Notes under the pieces: model-generated | Databases searched by the model: none | What the model was told of the DNA's origin: nothing | Seen by the model: only the letters and a program-made list of their open reading frames with translations | Position numbers and translations under genes: made by a program | From: Saccopteryx bilineata | Taxonomy: Eukaryota; Chordata; Mammalia; Chiroptera; Emballonuridae | Assembly: GCF_036850765.1 (NCBI RefSeq) | Contig: NC_089496.1 | Location: 106,227,767 to 106,291,766, forward strand | DNA length: 64,000 bases | Direction: 5' to 3' | In this document: positions 22,539 through 34,194 of the stretch, piece after piece | How the letters are laid out: each line of letters starts with the position of its first letter | How positions within the stretch are numbered: the first letter of the stretch is position 1

Positions 22539-23540
22539 GCACAATAATGTTTTGAATCAGTTTTTTGTTTTAGAACTTGGCAGATTGCTATATAATTTGA
22601 TTTGTAATGTGATAAAGTGAATCTGTGGAGACTAAAATATCCAATATATTAATCATAGATGAGAGAGAGGAAAAAAAGGGAAAAAGATTGATGTTCCCTT
22701 AAAAATCAATTTAAAAACATCAAAACCTTGGGAGCAAGGGATCGTCACTGGTATTATCTGTCATGACTGTGCTCTGTTACTGCCAAAGCTTCACTCTTTT
22801 AAAACTTGGCTTTCTCTTCTGGACTTTTAAATGTAAAACTGGTTGCTGTAATCTCTCTGAAATTTAATATAGTGAGTAATATTAGTGTGGTACAAACAAG
22901 CTTTTCATAATACTTGTATCAGATTCTATCAGGTTCAATTTTCACCAGTCAGTAAATTAACTTCAGAGTTTCTCGATTACTCATTTGCCACATATTAACT
23001 GCCTACGACATCTCTAATATTCTCCACTGTAGTCAGAAATGCACAGCTAAATAAGAGTGATCATTTATATACTCCTCACTAGTAAAAAGCGTTCCTTGGA
23101 CATTTTTTTCTTTTTAATTCAAGACTGGACAGAAAGGCTTCCACTCCCAGGAAGATGAGAAAAACCTACTTCTCTCTGTTGTCCCACCACCTACATTGGA
23201 AGCCCTGAACATTATAAATAACAAACATAAGATGCTGCCAGGTGAGACAAGAAGGCAGCCTGTCAGGAACTCTGACACTGCAAGAAGGACATGGTGCTGG
23301 GTTCTATGAGTCTTCTGCAGCCTCACGTAGTCCAGATCGGGACAGTGGGCAACCCTGACATGCCAATGCACACAGACTGGGGGAAAAGTACCAAGAAAAG
23401 CCTCCTTCTGATCCAAGGACCAGGAAAGATGCAGCCTATCAAGAAAGAAAATTTTGTGACAATAACCTAGAATAAGACAAATTCCTGCAAGCACCCAATA
23501 TGGGATAGAAATATGTAGTCCTATAAACCGTGAAGAAATT
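22539..23540. other. Intronic DNA without a recognised gene
   Basis: The 154-codon minus frame at 23114-23578 has no recognisable domain. Its plus strand runs straight into old L1 ORF2 DNA and contains L1 5'-side-like text (AAGATGCAGCCTATCAAG), so it is more likely repeat-derived than coding. Confidence 0.4.
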
Positions 23541-24357
23541 GAACTTGCAATTAATTTGCAGAAATCTCTAGGCCTCAAAAGCTTTACTGAAGATTTCTAT
23601 CCAAAATTTAAAGAATACCAATCCTATATGATCTTTTTCAGAAAATAAAAAGGAGGGATACAAACCAAACACAGTACTAAAAAAGAGAACTACAAACCAG
23701 CTACCTTATAAACATGGAAGCACAAATCCTTTGCAAATTATTAGCAAGAATTCAGCAGCTGCATTTATTCCAGGGATACAGGCTGATTCAGCATTCAAAA
23801 ACCAATCACTGTAATCCAAGTGTGAACAGTTTAGAAAACTCACATGTGACAAGTTCAAAAACCATATAAATGAAAATTCTCAGAAAACTAAGAATGGGAG
23901 AAAACTACCCCAAACTTGATAAAAAATGCATGCTTTCCCCCTAAGATTAGAAACAGGCAAAGATGTCTGCTCTGACCATTTTTATTCAAAACAGTGACGT
24001 TCTAGCCAATGCAATATGGTAATAAGAAAATAAACTAAAAGGTAAACATATTGTAAAAGGATAAAACTGTTCCTATATCCATATAACATAATAGTCTATA
24101 TAGAGAATCTCAAGGACTCTACAAAAAAATCCTTCTAGATCAGTAAGTGAGTTCAGCAAAACAGCACGCAAAATCAACATAACTGATAGGGATTCATGTT
24201 CAGAATAAAGAAAAGTGTATTGAAAATCACATATCTGATAGGCATTGATGTTCAAAATACAGAAAGAACTATTAAAACTCAACAACAAAAACACCAAATA
24301 AACTGACTAAAAACAGGCAAAAGTCCTGAACAGATTACAGTCTCCAAAGAAGATATA

Positions 24358-25635
24358 TCAGGTCTACCAGAAAGTTCTGTCCATTTCTATCACAACAAGT
24401 TTCAACACGTAAACACGTTTATTTGGCGCACGCGTGCCTATTTTTTATCACTTAATGTATACATACTGACGTAGCAAATTAACTAAAACAAAGTTGATTC
24501 ACGTTAGTCTTATGTGTGAAGCAATAGTGTACCCATGGCTACTGATAAAAGTTCATTTACGCCACTGTAATTTTTACGAATTTCAACAAGGAAGAAATGC
24601 TACAGAAGCATGTAGAAATTTATTGAAAGTGTTTGGTGAAGGTACAGTTTCTGATAGGACATGCAGAAGATGGTTCGAAAAATTCGAAACAGGTGATTTC
24701 GACCTTTCTGATAAGCCACATCCTGGGCGACCATCTTTGATCGATGACGATGTTGTTAAGACCATGTTGGAGCGAGATCCTTTTCTGACAACATCGGAGA
24801 TCGCAGAAAGGCTTAATTCAGCTCAGCAAACCATTTCTGACCATATTCAGAAGATAGGATTGGTGTGGAAATATTCAAGATGGGTGCCACATGAATTAAG
24901 TCAGAAGAATTTGGATGACCAAGTCGTCAAATGCACATCTCTGCTTGCTCGGAACAAAATCGAGCCCTTCTAAAACCGGATGATAACTGGGGATGAAAAG
25001 TGGATTACCTACGAAAATATCGTAAGGAAAAGGGCATATTGTGAACCCGGAAATCCTAGCCCTTCCACCTGTAAACCAAATTTGACTCTGAATAAGAGAA
25101 TGTTGTGTATATGGTGGGACATTGAAGGACGAATACATTATGAGCTTTTAAATCCGAACGAAAAGCTTAATTCAGAGAAGTATTGTCAGCAACTGGATAA
25201 TTTAAAGACAGCAGTCCAAGAAAAGATGCCGGCGATGTTTAATAGGAAGAACATCATACCGCATCATGATAATGCCAGGCCACATGCTGCTTTGGGGACT
25301 CGTCAAAAAATTGCAGAACTAGGCTGGGAAATTCTGTTGCATCCACCATATTCCCCGGGCTTAGGACCCTCCGACTATCACTTGTTTTTGTCCTTACAAA
25401 ATTTTTTGAAGGGCAAAAAATTCAAAAATGAAGAAGATATCAAACAAGCACTGGTTCAATTGTTCGCATCAAAAGATAAAACATTTTTCAAAAATGGGAT
25501 ATACAAATTGTCCTCACGCTGGCAAGAAATCATTAATAATAATGGCAATTATATTATTTAATAAAGTTTATTGACGGTAAGAAAAATTTGTATTTTGTTT
25601 TATTCCCAAAACGGACAGAACTTTCCGGTAGACTA
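24358..25635 (+). mobile_element. Near-intact mariner transposon
   Basis: About 1.28 kb with inverted ends: left TCAGGTCTACCAGAAAGTTC; right, read on minus, TAGTCTACCGGAAAGTTC. TA flanks it (24356-24357 and 25636-25637), the standard mariner target. It carries a single transposase frame filling most of the element. The two ends differ by a 2-bp offset outside the core GTCTACC, so outer edges are accurate to about 2 bp. Confidence 0.9.
24512..25561 (+). pseudogene. Mariner transposase, 349 codons, one premature stop
   Basis: ATG at 24512 opens a frame of 349 codons ending TAA at 25559-25561, the usual mariner length. The only break is TAA at 24971-24973, after residue 153; no frameshift separates the halves. 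The N-terminal part has the paired helix-turn-helix DNA-binding region (RNATEACRNLL, SDRTCRRWFEKF, then TTSEIAERLNSAQQTISDHI). WVPHELS precedes the catalytic domain. The three catalytic aspartates lie in GDEKW (residue 161), HHDNARPH (253) and PSDYHLF (288), giving the mariner D,D34D spacing. YSPGLGPSDYHLF departs slightly from the more common LAPSDYHLF. The high integrity says this copy is recent compared with the Tigger1 and old L1. It is dead as it stands unless the stop is read through. Confidence 0.93.
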
Positions 25636-25715
25636 TACTAATGGTCAATAAGCACATGAAAGGATGCTGAACATCACTAATCACTAGGGAAGTACAAATT
25701 AAAACCACAATGATC

Positions 25716-26723
25716 ATGAGGTGCGGAGGCCTGGAGGAAGAGGAGGCCTGTGGTGTGTGGCTGGACGCGGCGGCGCTGAAGAGACGTAAAGAACAGATTC
25801 TCTCCTTGAGACCTGAAGATGGCAGCAGGGTAGGCAGACGCACAGACTCCCAGCTCACATCACCGAACTGGATTATAAACTAATTTATGAACAATCAGCG
25901 TGAAAAACCAAATCTGGACTACAAGAACAGCTTTCAAAAACCAAAAAGCAAAGAAGAAGCCACAACAAACCTGGTAGGGAGCGCCTGAATCTCCCCTGCT
26001 TACAGGAACGGGGCAGGGAGGGGTGAAGCTGTGCTCTCACTCCAAGGAAAAGAGCAGTAAACACTGCTCACAGCCACTTTCCTGGCGACCAGGGAACGAG
26101 GTGTGTTGAAAGGGCCCGCTTGTCTTCCAAAATGAAAAGAGATAGAGAGAGAGAGACGGATGGTGAGGGGAAGAGGAATACAGGTGATGACCTGAAAAGC
26201 TAACTCATTCAGTGCTGGAGGCGGCCATAACTGGGGAAAGGGATGATCCTTCCACAAAGCAAAATACAAAAGTACTTCCAGGTCACAGAGATACAGACAT
26301 CTCTCCAGCTCTAATCAGCGCAATAAGACACAGCCGAAAACAAGAAGTGGGGAGGAGGGGCAGTAACTCAGGTCTCCATGGAGATTTGAGATACACCTCC
26401 CCTTACTGAAGCAGAGAAAGAACCCCCCCCCAGAGAGATTAACTGGCAGAAGTGGACTTCAGAGCCTAAGGTCACACCCACTGCATTCCTAGATACAGTT
26501 TCAAATAAGCCCCCTGCTGAGATCAGCAAACAAGACAATCACCTGTTAAGAAAAAAAACAAATCAAGACTTCAAAGCAGCCCAAATACGAAAGTGGATTA
26601 CAAATAATAGCTGATGCCAACCCAAGAAGACCTAGAAACAAAACAAGTGAAAACTGGAGGCAGACAACACCAAGACTAGACTCAACCAGCTCTACAAAGA
26701 AAACACCCAAACACACAAACACA
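25716..26723 (+). promoter_or_regulatory. L1 5' UTR / internal promoter region
   Basis: Begins in GC-rich DNA (GGCCTGGAGGAAGAGGAGGC) just after the older L1/mariner block and runs to the ORF1 ATG. L1 5' UTRs carry the internal promoter; no specific factor site is claimed. The exact first base is uncertain by tens of bases. Confidence 0.65.
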
Positions 26724-27954
26724 ATGAGAAGACAAAGAAGTGCAATCCAAATGAAACCACAAGAAAAACCTTCAGGAGATGAACTGAGTGATATGGAAAT
26801 AATCAAACTTCCAGATGCGGAGTTTAAAATAATGATTGTAAGGATGCTTAGGGATCTTAGAAAAACAATGGATGGTCATCACGAACACCTAAATAAAGAA
26901 ATAGCAAATATGAAAAAGAATATTGAAGTATTAAAAAAGAATCAGTCAGAGATGACAAATACAATATCAGAAATGAAGACCACAATGGAAGAAATTAAAA
27001 ACAGGATGGAATGGCCCTGGCCAGTTGGCTCAGCGGTAGAGCGTCGGCCTGGCATGCAAGAGTCCCGGGTTCGATTCCTGGCCAGGGCACACAGGAGAAG
27101 TGCTATCTGCTTCTCTACCCCTCCCCCTCTCCTTCCTCTCTGTCTCTCTCTTCCCCTCCCGCAGCCAAGGCTCCATTGGAGCAAAGTTTGCCCGGGTGCT
27201 GAGGATGGCTCTGTGGCCTCTGCCTCAGGCGCTAGAATGGCTCTGGATGCAACAGAATGACGCCCCAGAGGAGTAGAGCATCGCCCCCTGGTGAGCATGC
27301 CGAGTGGACCCCGGTTGGGTGCATGCGGGAGTCTGTCTGACTGCCTCCGTTTCCAGCTTCAGAAAAATGAAAGAAAAAAAAAAACAAAAAACCCAGGATG
27401 GATAGAGCTGAGGATAGAATCAGCGAGTTGGAGGACAACTGGAATGAAGGCAAGAAAGCAGAGAAGAAAAAAGAAAAGAGACTCAAAAAGCCTGAGGAAA
27501 CTCTTAGAGAGCTCTATGACAACATGAGGAGAAATAACATCCACATCATAGGGGTTCGTGAAGAAGAAGAAAAGGAACAAGGGATAGAGAATTTGTTCAA
27601 TCATATCATAGCTGAAAACTTCCCTAAATTAATGCAGGAGAAACTCTCACAAGTTCAAGAAGCACAGAGGACTCCATTAAAGAGAAACCCAAAGAAACCT
27701 ACACCAAGATACATCATAATTAAAATACCAAAGCTAAGCGATAAAGAGAAAATATTAAAAGCTGCAAGAGAAAAAAAAAGCTATCACCTACAAAGGAGTC
27801 CCCATAAGGATGACATCCAACTTCTCAACTACTTTGTCCAGCAAGGCTATCATTTAAAATCGAAGGAGAAATAAAAAGCTTCCCAGACAAAAAACAACTC
27901 AAGGAATTCATTACAACCAAACCAATGCTGAAAATGTTAAGAGGCCTGTTGTAA
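26724..27954 (+). pseudogene. L1 ORF1 (RNA-binding chaperone), SINE-interrupted and internally deleted
   Basis: The ATG at 26724 starts MRRQRSAIQMKPQEKPSGDE. A charged heptad-like coiled-coil region follows (HLNKEIANMKKNIEVLKKNQ), which in L1 drives trimerisation. The frame is broken at 27013 by a long VES-like SINE and resumes after 27390 at DRAEDRISELEDNWNEGKK. RRM-like text follows (NNIHIIGVREEEE, then a nucleic-acid binding end). Near 27780 a frame change and a deletion remove much of the C-terminal domain; the expected end FPDKKQLKEFITT with stop at 27952-27954 is still seen in another frame. ORF1p normally coats L1 RNA in the cytoplasmic RNP. This copy cannot make it. Confidence 0.85.
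27013..27390 (+). mobile_element. Long VES-like SINE inside L1 ORF1
   Basis: Head GGCCCTGGCCAGTTGGCTCA, B box GGTTCGATTCC and A-rich end; CAGGATGGA is duplicated on each side. It must be younger than this L1. Confidence 0.92.
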
Positions 27955-28011
27955 ACAGATCAAAGTGGGAAAAGAATATAGCAAAAAAGGAATACAGCTT
28001 TAAAGAATAAA

Positions 28012-31000
28012 ATGGCAATAAACAACTACATATCAATAATAACCATAAATGTAAATGGATTAAATGATCCGATCAAGACAATAGGGTAGCTCCGAGGATA
28101 AGAAAACAGGACCCGTACATATACTGTCTACGAGACACACCTTAGAACAAAAGATACACATAGATTGAAGGTAAACAGATGGAAAAAAACATTTCATGCA
28201 AATGTAAATGAAAACAAAAGCTGGGGTAGCAATACTTATATCAGACAAATTGGACTTTAAAACAAAGGATATAGTAAGAGATAAAGAAGGCCACTACATA
28301 ATGATAAAGGGAGTAATCCAACAGGAAGATATAACTATTATAAATATCTATGCACCTAATATAGGAGCACCTAAATATATAAAGCAAACTTTGGTGGATT
28401 TAAAGGGCAAGATCAACAGCAATACTATAATAGTAGGGGATTTCAATACTCAACTAACATCACTAGATAGATCCTCAAGAAAGAAAATTAACAAAGAAAC
28501 AGCACACTTATTGGACACACTAGATCAACTCAATTTAATAGATATCTTCAGAACCTTTAACCCTAAAGCAGCAGAATATACATTCTTTTCAAGTGCTCAT
28601 GGTACATTCTCTAGGATAGACCACATGTTAGGGCACAAAAGTGCTCTCCACAAATTTAAGAAGATTGAAATCATATCAAGCACTTTCTCCGATCACAACG
28701 GCATGAAACTAGAAATGAACCACAACAGAAAAGCTCAAAAATTCCCCCCCCCCAAAATTCCCAAACACATGGAAACTAAATAGCAGGTTGTTAAATAACG
28801 AATGGATTAAAAACGAGATCAAAGAAGAAATAAAAGAATTCCTAGAAATGAATGACAATGAGCATATAACAACTCAAAATTTATGGGACACAGCAAAAGC
28901 AGTACTGAGAGGGAAGTTTAATCGTACTACAGGCACACTTTAAGAAGCTAGAAAAAGCTCAAATAAACAACCCTGCATCTAAAAGAACTAGAAAAAGAAC
29001 AGCAAGTAAAGCCCAAATGTAGTAGAACGAAGGAAATAGTAAAGATCAGAGCAGAAATAAATGACATAGAGGCTAAAGAAACAATACAGAGGATCAATGA
29101 AACTAGGAGCTGGTTCTTTGAAAAGGTAAACAAGATTGATGAACCTTTAACTAGACTCACCAAGAAAAAGAGAGAGAGGACTCAAATGAATAAAATTAGA
29201 AATGAGAGTAGAGAAATAACAACTGACACAACAGAAATACAAAATATTGTAAGAAAATACTATGAAGAACTGTATGCCAAAAAACTAGACAACCTAGATG
29301 AAATGGACAAATTCCTTGAAACATACAATCTTCCAAAAATCAATCTGGAAGAATCAGAAAACCTAAACAGACCGATTACACCAAATGAGATCGAAACAGT
29401 TATCAAAAAACTCCCAACAAAGAAAAGTCCGGGGCCTGATGGCTTCACAACTGAATTCTACCAAATATTCAAAGAAGAACTAGCTCCTATACTTCTCAAA
29501 CTATTTCAAAAAATTCAAGAGGAAGGAAGACTTCCAAGTTCCTTTTATGAGGCAAGCATAATTCTGATTCCAAAAACCAGGCAAAGACAACACAAAGAAA
29601 GAAAATTATAGGCCAATATCTCTGATGAATATAGATGCTAAAATCCTCAACAAAATATTAGCAAACCGGATCCAACAATATATGGAAAAACTCATACACC
29701 ATGATCAAGTGGGATTTATTCTGGGGAGGCAAGGCTGGTACAATATTCGCAAATCAATCAATGTGATTCATCACATAAACAAAAAGAAGGAGTAAAACCA
29801 TATGATAATTTCAATAGATACAGAAAAAGCATTTGATAGAATCCAGTACCCTTTCATGATCAAAACTCTCAGCAAAATGGGAATACAGGGACCATACCTC
29901 AACATGATAAAAGCCATCTATGAGAAACCCACAGCCAACATCATACTCAATGGGCAAAAATTAAAAGCAATACCCTTAATATCAGGAACAAGGCATGGGT
30001 GCTCCCTTTCACTACTCTTATTTAACATAGTCCTGTAAGTCCTAGCCACAGCAATCAGACAAGAAGAAGAAATAAAAGGCATTCAAGTTGGAAAAAAAGA
30101 TGTAAAACTATCATTATTTGCAGATGATATGATATTGTATATAGAAAACCCTAAAGTCTCAGTCAAAAATCTACTGGACCTGATAAATGAATTTAGCAAA
30201 GTGGCAGGATATAAAATCAATACTCAGAAATCAGAGGCATTTTTATACTCCAACAATGAACAGTCAGAAAGAGAAAGTAAGGAAACAATCCCCTTCACAA
30301 TTACAACCAAAAAAATAAAGTACCTAAAAGTAAACTTAACCAAGGAGACTAAAGACTTGTACTCAGAAAATTACAAAGCATTGATAAAAGAAATCAAGGA
30401 AGATACAAACAAGTGGAAGCATATACCGTGCTCATGGTTAGGAAGAATGAACATCATTAAAATGTCTATATTACCCAAAGCAATCTATAAATTCAATGCA
30501 ATACCAATTAAAATACCAATGACATACTTCAAAGATATAGATCACATATTCCAAAAATTTATATGGAACCAAAACAGAACACGAATAGCCTCAGCAATCT
30601 TAAAAAATAAGAATAAAGTGGGAGGTATCACACTTCCTGATATCAAGTTATACTACAAGGCCATTGTACTCAAAACAGCCCGGTACTGGCATAAGAACAG
30701 GCATATAGATCAATGGAACAGAACAGAGAACCCAGAAATAAACCCACAGTTCTATGGACAACTGATATTTGACAAAGGAGGTAAGGAAATACAATGGAGT
30801 AAAGACAGCCTCTTTAACAAATGGTGTTGGGAAAACTGGACAGCTACCTGCAAAAAAAATGAAACTAGATCACCAGCTTATACCACTCACAAAAATAAAC
30901 TCAAAATGGATAAAAGATTTAAATGTAAGTCTTAAAACTATAGGCATATTTGAAGAAAACATAGGTAGTAAGCTCTCTGACATCTCTCGGAGCGATATAT

Positions 31001-31841
31001 TTGCCGATTTATCTCCACGGGGAAGTGAAATAAAAGACAGGATAAACAAATGGGACTTCATCAAACTAAAAAGCTTTTGCACAGCTAAAGACAACAAGAA
31101 CAGAATAAAAAGACAAACTACACAATGAGAACATATTTGACAATACATCTGATAAGGGGTTAATAACCAAAATTTATAAAGAACTTGTAAAACTTAATAC
31201 CAGGAAGACAAACAATCCAATCCAAAAATGGGCAAAAGAAATGAATAGACACTTCTCCAAAGAGGACATACAGATGGCCAATAGGCATATGAAAAAATGC
31301 TCAACATCACTAATCATTAGAGAAATGCAAATTAAAACCACAATGAGATATCACCTCACACCAGTCAGAATGGCGCTCATCAACAAAACAAGAGAATAAG
31401 TGCTGGCGAGGATGTGGAGAAAAGGGAACCCTCCTGCACTGCTGGTGGGAATGCAGACTGGTGCAGCCACTGTGGAAAACAGTATGGAGATTCCTCAAGA
31501 AATTAAAAATCGAACTGCCTTTTGACCCAGCTATACCACTGTTAGGAATATACCCCAAGAACACCATAGCACTGTTTGAAAAGAAGAAATGCACCCCCAT
31601 GTTTGTGGCAGCATTGTTCACAATAGCAAAGATCTGGAAACAGCCCAAGTGTCCGTCAGAGGATGAGAGGATTAAAAAGCTTTGGTATATATATACTATG
31701 GAATACTACTCAGCCATAAGAAATGATGACATCGGATCTTTTACAACAACAGGGATGGACCTTAATAACACTATACTGAGCGAAATAAGTAAATCAGAAA
31801 AATCTAAGAACTATATGATTCCACACATAGGTGGGACATAA
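28012..31841 (+). pseudogene. L1 ORF2 (endonuclease-reverse transcriptase), with several breaks
   Basis: Starts MAINNYISIITINVNGLNDP at 28012 and meets a stop 26 codons in. The AP-type endonuclease is readable with catalytic-type motifs GDFNTQL, SRIDHML and SDHNG (28208-28783). The reverse transcriptase follows in pieces: [13 protein letters not shown] (29186-29611), [12 protein letters not shown] (29802-30038) and the active-site FADDMILY at 30117-30140. The 3' part (30129-30935, then 31461-31841) runs to a stop at 31839-31841. ORF2p nicks chromosomal DNA and primes cDNA on the 3' end of L1 RNA; such activity also mobilises SINEs. At least four frame changes or stops make this copy inactive, but motif preservation suggests moderate age. 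Confidence 0.9.
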
Positions 31842-32007
31842 AAATGAGACTCAGAGACATGGATAACAGTTTCAGGGTTACAGGGTGGGGGGGAGGAGAG
31901 GGAGGGGGTTGGGGAGGGGAGGGGCACAAAGAAAACCAGTTAGAAGGTGACAGAAGACAATTTTATCAACAATGTCACCCCATTAAAATTAATCAAAAAA
32001 AAAAAAA
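31842..32007 (+). other. L1 3' UTR and poly-A tail
   Basis: A G-rich tract (about 31885-31925) followed by AATGTCACCCCATTAAAATT and a 12-base A run. G-rich polypurine in the 3' UTR is typical of mammalian L1. Confidence 0.8.
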
Positions 32008-32139
32008 GAGAATGTCTCACAGCTAATTCAGGCAGTTAGAAGAATAGTATAAGGATGCTAACTAATTCTGCTTCTCAGGCCACATCCTGGAAAAGGGGCC
32101 CCAAGTAAATTGGTAATTTGGCTCCTCTGATTTTGCCAA

Positions 32140-34190
32140 TTGGATTTAAAAAAAGAAATAGGTCAGGAACGCCCTGAAATGGAACTAACAATACATGAGC
32201 ATAAATTTAAAGGACTTTTAGATACTGGAGCTGATGTATCTGTTATTGCTAAACTATATTGTCCTCCTTCCTGGCCCACTCATGCAGCAGCCACAGAATT
32301 ACAAGGTATAGGGCAGAGTAAATCCCCTCAACAAAGTTCTAGTTTTCTAAATTGGGAAAATTAAGAAGGCCATTCTAGATTTTTTAAGCCTTATGTGCTC
32401 CCTGGATGACCAGTTATTTTGTGGGGTAGAGATGTTTTGAAAAATATGGGAGCGTTGCTTGTCAATCCTAATGGTTTAGTCAGTACTCAGATGCTTGATC
32501 GGGGATTTTTGCCCACCAAGAGACTAGGGAAAGAACAGCGAGGAATTCTCACCCCCATAGAAGTGGCACCCAATACCAGAAGGTGTGGATTAGGATATCA
32601 AAATTTAGCATAGGGGCCTTGGTAGCTCCTGCTACCTCAATAATGCATTGTGCAGACCCAATTACTTGGAAATCAGATAATCCTGTATGGGTAGACCAAC
32701 GGCCTGTTTCTCAGGAGAAACTTAGGGCAGCTGCTCAATTGGTACAAGAGCGGCTACAGCTAGGGCACATTGAACCATCTAATAGCCCATGGAATACACT
32801 TCCATATTTTGATCTTGTTGCCTCCTGGATTATCAAGGGGCATAGGGTACCCTTACAGCTTATAGGTTTTGAGCCTCAAAATTATTGTTGTTCCTTTTTC
32901 AAAGGATCAATAACAATGGCTCTGGAAAACTTCCACTAAATGGCAAATCGCTCTTGCAAATCAAGGAACAACTTTATACTGAAACTGTCAACTTAAAATC
33001 AGCTCAAAGACTAGAATTATATGCCATTATCATGGCTTTTCAGCATTTGCCATATTCCCCCTTTAATCTATATACAGACAGCAAATATTTACTTATGGTG
33101 TTTCCACTATAAAGACTGCGGTCTTAGGGACAACTGCTGATGAACTATTTCAGCATTTCCTCCTTCTTCAAAGACTTGCATGTCAACATAGAGCTCCATG
33201 TTTTATAGGACATACTCGAGCTCACTCCATGCTCCCTGGAGCTTTAGCACAAGGGAATGCCCTTGTTGATCAAGCTACCCAAAAGAAAATTATTTGGAGC
33301 AACCATGACAGATCAAGCAATTCAGTCTCATACTATTCATCACCAGAACGCTGCAGCCCTGCGTAAACAGTTTCAACTTTCTCAGGAAGCAGCACGGCAG
33401 ATTGGGAAATCCTGTCCCAAGGGGTCCTATACTACAATCTGTCCCTTAATTTGGAGTTAACCCTCAAGGACCCCTACCAGGACAACTTTGGCAAATGGAT
33501 GTTACTTATATACCTTCATTTGGCAAACAGTCCTATGTCCACATTACAGTGGATACATATTCTGGATTTATAGTAACCTCTGTGAGAACAGGAGAGGCTG
33601 CTTTGCATGTTATAGCTCATTGTCTGTATGCATTGGTCTATTATTGGATTTCCTAAACAGGTTAAACTGACAATGCTCCTGCATATGGAGCAAAAGCATT
33701 TAATGTATATTGTCAAACCTTTCGAATTATGTGTATTTCTTAAAATCTTTAAAGTCAAGGTATTATTAAAGTGTATCCAGCAAATATTTTAAAAAAATTT
33801 TTTTTTATTTTATTTATTCATTTTAGAGAGGAGAGGAAGAGAGGAGAGAGAGAAGGGGGGAGGAGCTGGAAGCATCAACTCCCATATGTGCCTTGACCAG
33901 GCAAGCCCAGGGTTTCAAACCGGCAACCTCAGCATTTCCAGGTCGACGCTTTATCCACTGTGCCACCACAGGTCAGGCTCCAGCAAATATTTTAAGGTCA
34001 ATTTAAAAAAATTTAAAATGGGGAAGTCATATCCTGAAACTCCTACAGGTCTACCATACCATGCTTTTTACTTAAAAATTTTTAAATTTCTTTTGAATGC
34101 TGATGAACAGGAGACGCCAAATCTTTTCCTCCTACAAACTACTACATTCTTTACTTGATCCAGCTAATAACACTGTTTTGTCTATTTCCA
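32140..34190 (+). pseudogene. Class II (betaretrovirus-like) endogenous retrovirus pro-pol remnant
   Basis: Readable in pieces, in order. The aspartic protease with LLDTGADVSVI lies at 32140-32364, followed by WGRDVLKNMGALL and a glycine-patch-like tail (32419-32613). The first part of reverse transcriptase is at about 32610-32815 ([25 protein letters not shown]). RNase H has ELYAIIMAF and LYTDSKY (about 32990-33090). The integrase zinc-binding HTIHHQNAAALRKQF and core WQMDVTY run from about 33300 to 33680. The reverse-transcriptase palm with its YxDD active site is missing, and stops and frameshifts are frequent. A SINE at 33797-33977 splits the integrase end. No LTR, primer site or envelope was recognised. 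Inactive fossil; family assignment rests on the protease, G-patch and pol text. Confidence 0.82.
33797..33977 (-). mobile_element. Short GCCTGACCTGTGG-type SINE inside the ERV
   Basis: Minus copy with T-rich edge, B box and GCCTGACCTGTGGTGGCAC head; CCAGCAAATATTTTAA is duplicated on both sides. Confidence 0.92.
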
Positions 34191-34194
34191 AATA

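Larger units (their letters stand above)
23541..25715 (+). mobile_element. Old L1 fragment (ORF2), interrupted by a mariner
   Basis: Decayed reverse-transcriptase region: AATCTCTAGGCCTCAAAAGC, AACTACAAACCAGCTACCTT, TTATTCCAGGGATACAGGCT. It ends with the ORF2-tail text CTCCAAAGAAGATATA just left of the mariner and resumes TACTAATGGTCAATAAGCAC on its right. The sense-strand L1 at 31250-31330 shows the uninterrupted form of this same stretch, which fixes the mariner insertion point. Confidence 0.8.
25716..32007 (+). mobile_element. Near-full-length L1 (LINE-1)
   Basis: A GC-rich 5' UTR starts around 25716 (GAAGATGGCAGCAGGGTAGG near 25814). ORF1 begins at 26724 and ORF2 at 28012; a G-rich 3' UTR and a poly-A run at 31996-32007 close it. 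Total about 6.3 kb including a 378-bp SINE. Both ORFs carry disabling changes. The same 3' end family recurs at 13080 (minus) and 35345 (plus), so it was an active lineage in this genome. I could not identify its target-site duplication. Confidence 0.9.

Noticed and set aside
23114..23578. 154-codon minus-strand open frame
   Set aside because: Opposite strand is L1-like and continues into an old L1; no recognisable protein motif.
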